From Candidatus Thiodiazotropha sp. LNASS1 (GTDB lineage Bacteria; Pseudomonadota; Gammaproteobacteria; Chromatiales; Chromatiaceae): DNA of 64,000 nt. The notes beneath the pieces were generated by a model that was not told the origin of the DNA, did not search any database, and saw only the letters and a program-made list of their open reading frames with translations. Position numbers and translations under genes: made by a program. Positions 9,555 through 17,550 of this stretch are shown here, in pieces. How positions within the stretch are numbered: position 1 is the first letter of the stretch; every line of letters begins with the position of its first letter. The DNA lies in contig NZ_OZ156465.1 in the NCBI RefSeq assembly GCF_964212655.1, positions 3,410,001 through 3,474,000 on the forward strand. The letters are read 5' to 3'.

Positions 9555-11348
9555 ATGTGTGGACTCTGTGGTGAACTGCGTTTCGATGGTGGGCCTGCCG
9601 ATCTGTCGGCTATCGAGAGAATGAACGAAAGATTGCGCCAGCGCGGTCCCGACCATGGCGGGAGTTATAGCGACGGCGCATTGGGATTCGGCCACCGGCG
9701 GCTATCCATCATCGACCTGTCCGAACACGCGCATCAGCCAATGCTGGATCAGGAGCTGAGTCTGGCACTGGTATACAACGGCGCCATCTATAACTACAAG
9801 GAACTCAGGACAACCCTGCAAGGGCTTGGTTATCACTTTTTCTCCAGTGGCGATACCGAAGTGATTCTCAAGGCCTACCATGCCTGGGGTGAGGATTGTG
9901 TCGACCGGCTGCACGGTATGTTTGCCTTTGCGGTATGGGATTGTCAACGGCAGCGTCTGTTTCTGGCCAGAGACCGTTTCGGGATCAAACCTCTCTACTA
10001 TACCCAGAACGGGAGGCGTTTCAGATTCGCTTCCAACACCCAGGCGCTGTTGGCTGCGGGCGGTGTGGATACCGTAATCGATCCCGTTGCCCTGCATCAC
10101 CAGTTTACCCTGCACGGCGTGGTGCCGGCACCGCTGACCATCTTTCGGGGTGTACGCAAACTGGCGCCGGGTCACTGTATGGTGATCGAAGCGAATGGTA
10201 CGGAACGCATTCGCACCTATTGGCGCTATCCCGCCACCCGTCCCGAAGTGCCGTTATCGGACGGGGAGTGGCTGGAGGCGATACACGACACGCTTCGCGA
10301 AGCGGTGTATAAACGCAATGAGATTGCCGATGTGCCTGTCGGGGTGTTGCTCTCCGGCGGTCTCGATTCCAGCCTGCTGGTGGCATTACTGGCAGAGTCC
10401 GGCGCCAGGGATTTGAGGACCTTTTCAGTAGGTTTCGAAGATCAGCCGGAAGAGAAGGGGAGTGAGTTCGAATACTCTGATCCGGTGGTCGAGCGATACG
10501 ATACCCAGCACCATAAGTTCCTGGTACCCAATAGCGAGGTGTTGAAACGGTTGCCTGAAGCGGTGGACAACATGGCCGAACCGATGTTCGGCCAGGATGC
10601 GGTGGCCTTCTATCTGCTCGGAGAACAGGTCTCCCGGCAGATCAAGGTGGTGCAGTCGGGGCAGGGGGCCGATGAAGTCTTCGGCGGCTACTTCTGGTAT
10701 TCGCGCATCATGCAGGAGCACAATGGCGAAGCGGTGGAGAGATTCGCCAAACACTACTTCGACCGCGATCACGATGAGTACTTGCGCATGGTCAGTGCGG
10801 AGTATGGAGGCGCCGACTATACGCGGGAGCTGATTGCCGAGCGGCTCAGCATGTCCGATGCAGAGACATTGATCGACGCCGTATTGCATTTGGATCAGAC
10901 CATGCTGATTGTCGATGATCCGGTGAAGCGTGTGGACAATATGACCATGGCCTGGGGATTGGAGGCGAGAGTACCCTTTCTCGACCACCACCTGGTTGAG
11001 CTGGCGGCTCGCTGCCCGCCTGAGCTGAAATTGCGCGAGGGAGGCAAATATCCCCTCAAGGCGATGGCCAGGGGCATCCTCCCTGACGCGGTAATCGATC
11101 GTCCCAAAGGCTACTTCCCGATGCCTGCCTTGAAATATGTGCGGGGTGAGTTTCTCGAGTTCATGCGCGGCATACTCGATACCCGGGAGGCGAGGCAACG
11201 GGGGGTCTTCCAGCAGTCATATATCGACATGCTGATGGCCGCGCCGGAGATGCACCACACCCGAATACGCGGCAGCAAGTTGTGGCATATCGCGTTGTTC
11301 GAGTACTGGCTGCAACGCAATCTTCATCAGGCAAGGAGTATAGGGTGA
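9555..11348 (+). CDS. Asparagine synthase-like amidotransferase of the NAGGN osmolyte type
   Basis: A 597-residue class II glutamine amidotransferase: Cys2 nucleophile exposed after Met removal, glutaminase domain to about residue 210, then an asparagine synthetase domain with the SGGLDSS pyrophosphatase loop. The opening MCGLCGELRFDG and overall layout match the amidotransferase of N-acetylglutaminylglutamine amide synthesis (the 'trio' family; Pseudomonas PA3459 type), an osmoprotectant pathway. The partner dipeptide synthetase/acetyltransferase and the M42 peptidase usually found next to it are not in the window, so ordinary asparagine synthesis cannot be excluded. It is translationally coupled to the small lipoprotein that follows. 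Confidence 0.82.
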   Translation: MCGLCGELRFDGGPADLSAIERMNERLRQRGPDHGGSYSDGALGFGHRRLSIIDLSEHAHQPMLDQELSLALVYNGAIYNYKELRTTLQGLGYHFFSSGDTEVILKAYHAWGEDCVDRLHGMFAFAVWDCQRQRLFLARDRFGIKPLYYTQNGRRFRFASNTQALLAAGGVDTVIDPVALHHQFTLHGVVPAPLTIFRGVRKLAPGHCMVIEANGTERIRTYWRYPATRPEVPLSDGEWLEAIHDTLREAVYKRNEIADVPVGVLLSGGLDSSLLVALLAESGARDLRTFSVGFEDQPEEKGSEFEYSDPVVERYDTQHHKFLVPNSEVLKRLPEAVDNMAEPMFGQDAVAFYLLGEQVSRQIKVVQSGQGADEVFGGYFWYSRIMQEHNGEAVERFAKHYFDRDHDEYLRMVSAEYGGADYTRELIAERLSMSDAETLIDAVLHLDQTMLIVDDPVKRVDNMTMAWGLEARVPFLDHHLVELAARCPPELKLREGGKYPLKAMARGILPDAVIDRPKGYFPMPALKYVRGEFLEFMRGILDTREARQRGVFQQSYIDMLMAAPEMHHTRIRGSKLWHIALFEYWLQRNLHQARSIG

Positions 11349-11533
11349 AGCGTTATTTGCTACTGGCTATGGCGGTATCTGTCAGCGGGTGTTCAGATCC
11401 GGTCGATGTCGCACTCTTCAACTACCAGGGTTGTCGCAAGCAGATGACAGTGGAGTTTATCGACCAGGGGAGTGATCCGGTTGCCGCCAACATGAAAGCT
11501 AAGGCCTACTGTGAAGAGCGGATGGAAAAGTAG
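11345..11533 (+). CDS. Small predicted lipoprotein (62 aa)
   Basis: The GTG start at 11345 overlaps the amidotransferase TGA (GTGA), which decides the start. The product begins MKRYLLLAMAVSVSGC: a short charged end, a hydrophobic stretch and a lipobox with Cys16, so it should be a lipid-anchored periplasmic protein of about 46 mature residues. The mature part has two further cysteines (YQGCRKQM and KAYCEERMEK) that could form a disulfide. I do not recognise a family. Coupling to the amidotransferase suggests an envelope role in osmotic adaptation. Confidence 0.7.
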   Translation: MKRYLLLAMAVSVSGCSDPVDVALFNYQGCRKQMTVEFIDQGSDPVAANMKAKAYCEERMEK

Positions 11534-11552
11534 GGAATTCTCTGTGTCGTGT

Positions 11553-12212
11553 CTATTTCTTCAAGGGAGGGATATCCGCCTTGGAGACAGCCAGTAATGC
11601 TTTTACCGCATCCGGGCAAAACTGCTTTCCGCTCTCAGATTCGATCATCTTCAATGCATCTTGTTTGCTGATCTCCTGCCGGTAACTGCGAGTCGAGGTC
11701 ATGGCATCATAGGCATCCACTACGGAAATAATGCGCGAGATGACCGGTATCTCATGACCTTTCAAGCCATCCGGGTAACCACTGCCATCCCAATGTTCGT
11801 GATGATGCAGAACACACTCTGCGACCTCGTTGAGTAGCGGGTGTGCCAGGGTGCGTAGCATATTCGCACCGATACTGGCATGGGCCTTGATGCCATCGTA
11901 CTCATCTCCGTTGAGCTTGCCGGGCTTGAGCAGGATGTTATCGGGTATGCCGATCTTGCCGATATCATGAAAACCCGCAGCCAGCGAGAGTACATTCATC
12001 TCGTGCTTTTGCAGATTGAGATGCTTACCAATTCGCTCCGATAGTGAGACAACCCTGTTGCAGTGTTCCAGGGTGTAGTTGTCCCTTGCTTGCAGGGCAT
12101 AGTGGAGAATCGGTTCCAGTTTAAAACCGATATGATCTTCAAGCAATGAAACACTTTTTTGTAAATTGTCGATATCTTCCTTTTGTATCACAATTCTCTG
12201 CCAATTATGCAA
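11553..12212 (-). CDS. HD-GYP domain c-di-GMP phosphodiesterase
   Basis: A 219-residue stand-alone HD-GYP protein with a short N-terminal helix. The metal and catalytic motifs are complete: HD at 82-83 inside FHDIGKIGIPDN, and HHEHWDGSGYP at 137-147. It is expected to hydrolyse c-di-GMP to pGpG or GMP in the cytoplasm. No receiver or sensor domain is attached, so control must come from a partner. It is convergent with the lipoprotein gene, 19 bp apart. Confidence 0.9.
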   Translation of the reverse strand: MHNWQRIVIQKEDIDNLQKSVSLLEDHIGFKLEPILHYALQARDNYTLEHCNRVVSLSERIGKHLNLQKHEMNVLSLAAGFHDIGKIGIPDNILLKPGKLNGDEYDGIKAHASIGANMLRTLAHPLLNEVAECVLHHHEHWDGSGYPDGLKGHEIPVISRIISVVDAYDAMTSTRSYRQEISKQDALKMIESESGKQFCPDAVKALLAVSKADIPPLKK

Positions 12213-12584
12213 CCTGTATTCCGGTTAAGCTTAAGATTACTAAATGATTTTACGTCACTTGGGATCTATTTCAGTCGTTTAATTCCCTTGTTGTCGTTGT
12301 GTTCATTGTGGTTTTGCCTGCACCAACAATAACCGGCATTCATCGATTCGCCGGTAAGTGTATCTTGTCAGCTGCCTGCAGTTCGAATCAGACATGCCGG
12401 ACCGGCATAGTTGGATCTGTGTCGACAACTTCTCAAGCCCTGTCGGGTCAAAAGGTGTACGCTTGGATTATTACGGGTTTTTTATCCCGGCACAAATAGA
12501 TAGAATTCCCTGATAAAATCGTGTTTGAATCTTACAGTAAGCACCCCATATAGACACGATAACCCATATTGTGAGGTATACACG
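12213..12584. other. Intergenic, no gene seen
   Basis: Upstream region shared by the divergent HD-GYP gene and grxD. Short frames here lack ribosome sites and family features. The grxD promoter should lie in the right part, but I cannot place it securely. Confidence 0.5.
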
Positions 12585-12929
12585 ATGGATGTCTTGGACA
12601 GAATCAAAGAGCAGGTCGAGCACAATCCGGTAGTTATCTACATGAAGGGTACACCCCAGTTCCCTATGTGCGGCTTCTCATCCCGTGCTGCCGCTGCCCT
12701 GCAGGATTGCGGGGTGCCATTCGCCTACGTCAATGTGCTCGCCGATCAGGAGATCTTCGAGAACCTGCCGCGCTATGCCGATTGGCCGACCTTCCCACAG
12801 ATCTACATCGATGGTGATCTGATCGGCGGTTGCGACATTACCCTGGAGATGCACCAGAGTGGTGAATTGAAGAAAATGATGGAAGAGGCGGCAGCCAAAG
12901 TTGCGCCGACAGGCGACGATCAACGCTAA
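12585..12929 (+). CDS. grxD: Monothiol glutaredoxin, Grx4/GrxD family
   Basis: A 114-residue CGFS-type monothiol glutaredoxin (CGFS at residues 29-32) that binds and delivers [2Fe-2S] clusters, often with BolA. The family motifs KGTPQFPMCGFS, WPTFPQIYIDGDLIGG and the C-terminal helix are all present. I chose ATG 12585 with GAGGT upstream over a longer in-frame start, because the protein then begins like its relatives (MDVLDRIKEQV). It overlaps the next gene by one base (TAATG). Confidence 0.95.
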   Translation: MDVLDRIKEQVEHNPVVIYMKGTPQFPMCGFSSRAAAALQDCGVPFAYVNVLADQEIFENLPRYADWPTFPQIYIDGDLIGGCDITLEMHQSGELKKMMEEAAAKVAPTGDDQR

Positions 12930-13450
12930 TGACCAAATGGGATACCCGCTTTCTCGGGCTGGCGGCCTATATCTCAGCCTGGAGCAAGGATCCCTCATCC
13001 CAGGTCGGCGCTGTTATCACCGATGGGAACCGCATCATCTCACTTGGCTACAACGGATTCGCAGCCGGTGTGGAGGATAAACAGGAGCGGCTGGGCGACC
13101 GCGACTGCAAGCTCAACCTGACCATTCATGCTGAAGAGAATGCAATGATCTTCGCCAAGCGTGATCTCACCGGCTGTACTGTCTATGTCACTCATCCGCC
13201 CTGCCCGCGCTGTGCATCAAAACTGATCCAGGAGGAGGTGGGGCGTATCGTCTACATCGCACCCAGTGGGGATTTTCTCTCCCGATGGGCCGACGACCTG
13301 AAACTCTCCAGCGAAATGTACCGCGAAGCCGGTGTGGAAGTCACCGGCTATGCAATGGAAGAGATCAACCACGACAATGCCCAGATCACCATTGCGCCGG
13401 GCGGATTTTTCAAGAAGGTGATGAACCTTTTTCTGCACAGTGATGATTGA
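12929..13450 (+). CDS. Deoxycytidylate deaminase-like protein
   Basis: A 173-residue zinc deaminase of the dCMP/cytidine deaminase superfamily. The zinc site is His67 and catalytic Glu69 (TIHAEENAM), then Cys92 and Cys95 (HPPCPRCASK). It should convert dCMP to dUMP for thymidylate synthesis. The C-terminal 40 residues beyond the core are unassigned. One-base overlap with grxD means coupled translation. Confidence 0.88.
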   Translation: MTKWDTRFLGLAAYISAWSKDPSSQVGAVITDGNRIISLGYNGFAAGVEDKQERLGDRDCKLNLTIHAEENAMIFAKRDLTGCTVYVTHPPCPRCASKLIQEEVGRIVYIAPSGDFLSRWADDLKLSSEMYREAGVEVTGYAMEEINHDNAQITIAPGGFFKKVMNLFLHSDD

Positions 13451-13538
13451 GCGGCGCAGGGCCTGTTAACCGGTCGTGGTGGGCGCACGGTCGGGCATTA
13501 GTCAGTGATTCTAAAATTGGATTAGCTTTGCTCGTCTG

Positions 13539-13922
13539 CTAACTGTCCAGTAAATCGGTCAGTGCACGGAAGAGATCGGTTTCGGTGAGCATGCCGGCGA
13601 CATGTTTGTCATCGCCGATAACCGGCAGACAGCCGATCCGGTTGTCGTTCATCTGCTTGGCCGCCGAGGCAAGGGGAGTGCTTGCAAAAGTGGTGAATAC
13701 AGGGGTATGCATGACTTCGGCGATCTCCACCGGAGCCTCTTTGAAATAGCGGGCAGCGAGTTGAAGATCCCGTCGTGTCACGATGCCGACCACTTGGTTC
13801 TCGTTGTCTACAACCGGCAGGTGGTGCATGTTTTTCTTTTCCATGATCTCGAAAGCCAGATCATAATTATCCTCTTGCTGAACGGTGATGGGTGTGGAAC
13901 TCATATAGTCGCTTACCAGCAT
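13539..13922 (-). CDS. Tandem CBS domain protein
   Basis: A 127-residue protein with two CBS domains (MLVSDYMSSTPITV to VVDNENQVVGIVTRRDL, and VMHTPVFTTF to VAGMLTETDLFRALTDLL), which normally pair to bind adenine nucleotides. The start is set at ATG 13922 with a GAGGAGAT ribosome site; the longer frame upstream has no family similarity. No effector domain is attached. Partner unknown. Confidence 0.85.
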   Translation of the reverse strand: MLVSDYMSSTPITVQQEDNYDLAFEIMEKKNMHHLPVVDNENQVVGIVTRRDLQLAARYFKEAPVEIAEVMHTPVFTTFASTPLASAAKQMNDNRIGCLPVIGDDKHVAGMLTETDLFRALTDLLDS

Positions 13923-14242
13923 CGGTATCTCCTCTGATGTATTGGTGTTATAGCCATCCAAGATGTGATGGTGAATCGTATATCTGAACTTTAGACGATA
14001 AAACACCTGTCTGCGTCTATCCGCCAACAGGTTGATAAAGTCTAAATGGCCCATGAGTGAATCCCGGCTGATGGATGAATATGAAAAGGGTCAGACGGGT
14101 ACCCGCCGAAGTGGTCATGATTTTAGGCTGATAAATGTCCGGTTGGTAAATAACCTCTCCATCATTCCTGAAAAAACAGTATTTTTGTTCCATAATAAAT
14201 ACTTAGACTGGAAAAATAACCACATGAATAAGGGGAAGTTTG
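13923..14242. other. Divergent intergenic region, no gene
   Basis: It separates the CBS gene from the HhH gene. An in-frame extension of the CBS frame covers part of it but lacks similarity and a ribosome site. Nothing else is supported. Confidence 0.5.
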
Positions 14243-14689
14243 ATGTCCAAGAAGAGTAAATCAAGTAATGCACTGCAAGACAAAATTCAGAAAAAACTTA
14301 AAAAAAGATTCACCACCTCTGACCATCACAAAGCCCTGAAGGCCAGGGTGGATGTGTTGGAGAAGGAGTTCAAGGCATTGCGAAAGCTGCTGGACGAAGG
14401 TGCCAGAAAGGCTTCGCCGGTAACCAAGCGACGTACCGTCAATAAACCTGCGGCGAATAAACCTGCGGCCAGCCAGTCAGCGGCCAAAAACAGGAATAAT
14501 CTCCAGATGATTAAAGGCATCGGCGCTGTCATCGAGAAGAAACTACAGGAATATGGGGTTAAAAGTTATGCCCAGATTGCAGCCTGGAGTAGTGCGGAAA
14601 TTGAGGATTTCTCACAAAGGCTGAACTTCAAGGGGAGAATCGAGCGGGAGCGCTGGGTCGAACAGGCAAAAGAGCTGATAGCCAAGTAG
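14243..14689 (+). CDS. Helix-hairpin-helix protein with coiled-coil N-terminus
   Basis: A 148-residue protein: Lys-rich N-terminus, a coiled coil at about 30-55, an Ala/Pro/Lys linker with two NKPAA repeats, then a helix-hairpin-helix domain around NNLQMIKGIGAVIEKKLQEYG. That domain matches the 'LKLIKGIGP' module seen in ribosomal L21-fused, NADH dehydrogenase-linked and other DNA-binding-like proteins. Function is unknown; nucleic acid binding is likely. The ATG at 14243 has an AGGGGAAG ribosome site. Confidence 0.75.
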   Translation: MSKKSKSSNALQDKIQKKLKKRFTTSDHHKALKARVDVLEKEFKALRKLLDEGARKASPVTKRRTVNKPAANKPAASQSAAKNRNNLQMIKGIGAVIEKKLQEYGVKSYAQIAAWSSAEIEDFSQRLNFKGRIERERWVEQAKELIAK

Positions 14690-14733
14690 ACTTTTAGTTT
14701 GGAGCGGCAATACTTGCTGTCAAGGAGGTCTCG

Positions 14734-16179
14734 ATGTCCCCATTGAGCCACTACCCCCATATGATCGCTGCCGGGATCGAATCCGCAGGCCGAATGCAGG
14801 TGGTCGCGCCATTCGATCTGGCTCCGATCGCAACCATCGACACTGTGGATGAGAATGGTGTGGAGCAGGCCTTGACTGTTGCGCGTAATCTGTTTGATGA
14901 ACGTGACGGATGGTTGGCGTTGTCGGATCGGATTGCAATCCTGAGGCGAACCGCCGAGCTGATGGCCGAAAGGGCTGAGTCACTGGCACTGGAAGCGGCA
15001 AGAGAGGGCGGCAAGCCCCTCATCGACTCACGTATCGAAGTGGCGCGTGCTATTGATGGTATTGCAATCTGCATCGAGACTCTGCGCACCGAAGCCGGTG
15101 AAGAGATTCCCATGGGGGTCAATCCTGCATCCAGCGGACGGGTCGCATTCACCCACCGGGAGCCGATTGGGGTGGTGGTGGCCGTCAGTGCCTTCAACCA
15201 TCCCCTCAACCTGATTGTGCATCAAGTCGCTCCGGCGGTTGCCACCGGTTGCCCCGTGATCATCAAGCCGGCCGAGGATACCCCGCTCTCCTGTATGCGA
15301 TTCATCGAGATACTCAGAGAAGCGGGCCTGCCTGCGGCGTGGGCGCAGGCGCTGGTCACCGCGGATCTGGAGGTTGCAGGGAAGTTGGTGACCGATCCCC
15401 GGGTCGATTTCTTCAGTTTCATCGGCAGTGCGAGGGTGGGTTGGCATTTGCGATCCCATTTGGCGCCAGGCACGAGATGCGCTCTCGAACATGGTGGCCT
15501 TGCACCGGTGATTGTTGAAGCCGATGCCGATCTCGACGATACCCTGCCGCTGCTTGCCAAGGGTGCCTTCTACCATGCCGGACAGGTGTGCGTGTCCGTG
15601 CAGAGGGTGTTCGCCGATCAGTCGATTGCGCGCCGTATCGCGGATGGCCTGGCAACCGAAGGAAACAGTATGCGAGTGGGCGACCCGACACTCGAGGAGA
15701 CAGCCATAGGTCCGCTGATCCGGCCCCGTGAAGTGGAGCGAATCCATGCCTGGGTCAGCGAGGCGATAGAACAGGGCGCTGAACTGATCTGTGGCGGCCA
15801 ACCCTTGTCGGAAACCTGTTATCAGCCGACAGTGCTCTACAATCCACCGGTGGACGCAAAGGTGAGTACCCAGGAGGTCTTCGGACCGGTGGTTTGTGTC
15901 TATGCCTATGATGATATGGATCTGGCCATCGATCAGGCCAATGCCTTGCCCTTCGCCTTTCAGGCGGCGGTCTTCAGCAATAACCTGCAGCGATCGCTGC
16001 GAGGTTATAAACGCTTGCACGCATCGGCGGTGATGATCAATGATTTCACCGCCTTTCGTGTCGACTGGATGCCCTTTGCGGGTTTGCGCCAGTCAGGTAT
16101 GGGCGTTGGCGGCATACCCCATACCATGCGTGATATGCAGATTGAGAAGATGATGGTGATCCGCTCTGACGAGTTATGA
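14734..16179 (+). CDS. NAD(P)-dependent aldehyde dehydrogenase
   Basis: A 481-residue ALDH-superfamily enzyme oxidising an aldehyde to its acid. The Rossmann and catalytic blocks are clear: AVSAFNHPLNLIVHQVAPA, KPAEDTPLS, the general base Glu in ALEHGGLAPVIV, the nucleophile Cys in HAGQVCVSVQRVF, and QEVFGPVV. The C-terminal MPFAGLRQSGMGVGG resembles lactaldehyde, succinate-semialdehyde and non-phosphorylating GAPDH subgroups, so the substrate is open. ATG 14734 has a strong AAGGAGG site. Its 3' end overlaps xseA by six bases, tail to tail. Confidence 0.9.
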   Translation: MSPLSHYPHMIAAGIESAGRMQVVAPFDLAPIATIDTVDENGVEQALTVARNLFDERDGWLALSDRIAILRRTAELMAERAESLALEAAREGGKPLIDSRIEVARAIDGIAICIETLRTEAGEEIPMGVNPASSGRVAFTHREPIGVVVAVSAFNHPLNLIVHQVAPAVATGCPVIIKPAEDTPLSCMRFIEILREAGLPAAWAQALVTADLEVAGKLVTDPRVDFFSFIGSARVGWHLRSHLAPGTRCALEHGGLAPVIVEADADLDDTLPLLAKGAFYHAGQVCVSVQRVFADQSIARRIADGLATEGNSMRVGDPTLEETAIGPLIRPREVERIHAWVSEAIEQGAELICGGQPLSETCYQPTVLYNPPVDAKVSTQEVFGPVVCVYAYDDMDLAIDQANALPFAFQAAVFSNNLQRSLRGYKRLHASAVMINDFTAFRVDWMPFAGLRQSGMGVGGIPHTMRDMQIEKMMVIRSDEL

Positions 16180-17550
16180 CTCTTTTTTCGCTGCCGGGTT
16201 GATATCTTCGACCCGGCAAACAAGGCTGCCCTGGCTGAGTCTGGCATTTACCCGGTCACCTCTCTCGACTTCGCTGCTGGCATGAAGGATATGGCCATCC
16301 TCTTCACGGCTGATTATGGCATAGCCCCGGCTCAGGGTATTCAGCGGGCTGAGGGTGTGCAGGTCTCTTGCCAGTTGGTTCAATTTCGTTCGGCTATCCA
16401 GAAGGCTGCGTTCCATGGCGCGTTGCAGCCTTTCCGCAAATAACTGATAGTGGTGGCGCTGATTCTCGATGCGTTGTTGCGGGGATAGGCGCGTGAGGCT
16501 GGACCACAGCTTTTCCAATCTGTGTTGCAAGTTAACGAGGTAGAGCTGCTGGGTTTGTCTGAGGCGCTGGTTGAGTTCGTCAAGCCGTTGAGCGCGTTGT
16601 TGCAGGCGTTGGCTCGGGTGTTGCCTGAGGAGACGGTTCCGGAGTGTGGAGAGCTGCTCCTGGTGATGTCGTAAACGTCTCGTCTGAATCAGGTCAAGAC
16701 GTTGGCCTAGCTGGTGCAGCTGCTTCAACCAGGCTGCCTGGTCGGGAGATACCAGTTCAGCCGCCGCCGATGGCGTGGGTGCCCGTTGGTCGGCGACAAA
16801 GTCGGCGATGGTGAAGTCTATTTCATGGCCGATACCGCTGACCAGTGGAATCCTGGATGCATGAATGGCACGGGCAAGACTTTCGTCGTTGAATGCCTGC
16901 AGGTCCTCCAGCGATCCGCCGCCGCGACTCAGGATCAATACATCGCATTCATTACGCTGATTGGCCAGTTGCAGCATATGCACCATCTGTTGTGCCGCCC
17001 CTTCACCCTGGACCTGGACCGGATAGATGACCACAGGCAATGCGGGGAAGCGTCTCTTCAACACGGTGAGCAGATCCCGAATCGCAGCGCCGCTCGGTGA
17101 AGTGATAATACCGACCTGCCTCGGCATGCCGGGGATTGCTTGTTTGTGAGCAGCATCGAAAAGGCCTTCCGCTGCAAGTTTCTGCTTGAGCTGCTCAAAG
17201 GCAAGTCGCAAGGCCCCTTCTCCTGCCGGCTCCATATGTTCCGCGATCAGCTGGAACTCGCCACGTGCTTCATACAGGCTTACCTTGGCGCGCAGCATCA
17301 CCTGCTGCCCGTTCTCCGGTTGAAAACGCAGTCGCTGGCGCTTCATGCGGAACATGGCGCAGCGAACCTGGGCGATCTCATCCTTGAGGCTGAAATAGAT
17401 ATGCCCGGAGGCCGGTTGAGCCAGGTTGGAGATCTCGCCACTGATCCAGATCAGCGGAAAGCTGTTCTCGAGTACCGAACGTGTTTCACGCACCAGGCGG
17501 GAAACCGTATAGATATCTCTCTGGGGAATGTCGCTGGTTGTCGTATTCAA
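16174..17550 (-). CDS. xseA: Exodeoxyribonuclease VII large subunit
   Basis: A 458-residue XseA, the catalytic subunit that degrades single-stranded DNA together with XseB. The N-terminal OB fold (WISGEISNLAQPASGHIYFSLKD) and the catalytic block with GVITSPSGAAIRD, SRGGGSLEDL and SGIGHEIDFTIADFVAD are present, followed by the long coiled coil and the C-terminal TLSRGYAI segment. Its start overlaps the stop of the upstream GGDEF-EAL gene (ATGA), so the two are co-transcribed. Its position next to guaBA is common in gammaproteobacteria. Confidence 0.96.
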   Translation of the reverse strand: MNTTTSDIPQRDIYTVSRLVRETRSVLENSFPLIWISGEISNLAQPASGHIYFSLKDEIAQVRCAMFRMKRQRLRFQPENGQQVMLRAKVSLYEARGEFQLIAEHMEPAGEGALRLAFEQLKQKLAAEGLFDAAHKQAIPGMPRQVGIITSPSGAAIRDLLTVLKRRFPALPVVIYPVQVQGEGAAQQMVHMLQLANQRNECDVLILSRGGGSLEDLQAFNDESLARAIHASRIPLVSGIGHEIDFTIADFVADQRAPTPSAAAELVSPDQAAWLKQLHQLGQRLDLIQTRRLRHHQEQLSTLRNRLLRQHPSQRLQQRAQRLDELNQRLRQTQQLYLVNLQHRLEKLWSSLTRLSPQQRIENQRHHYQLFAERLQRAMERSLLDSRTKLNQLARDLHTLSPLNTLSRGYAIISREEDGHILHASSEVERGDRVNARLSQGSLVCRVEDINPAAKKES

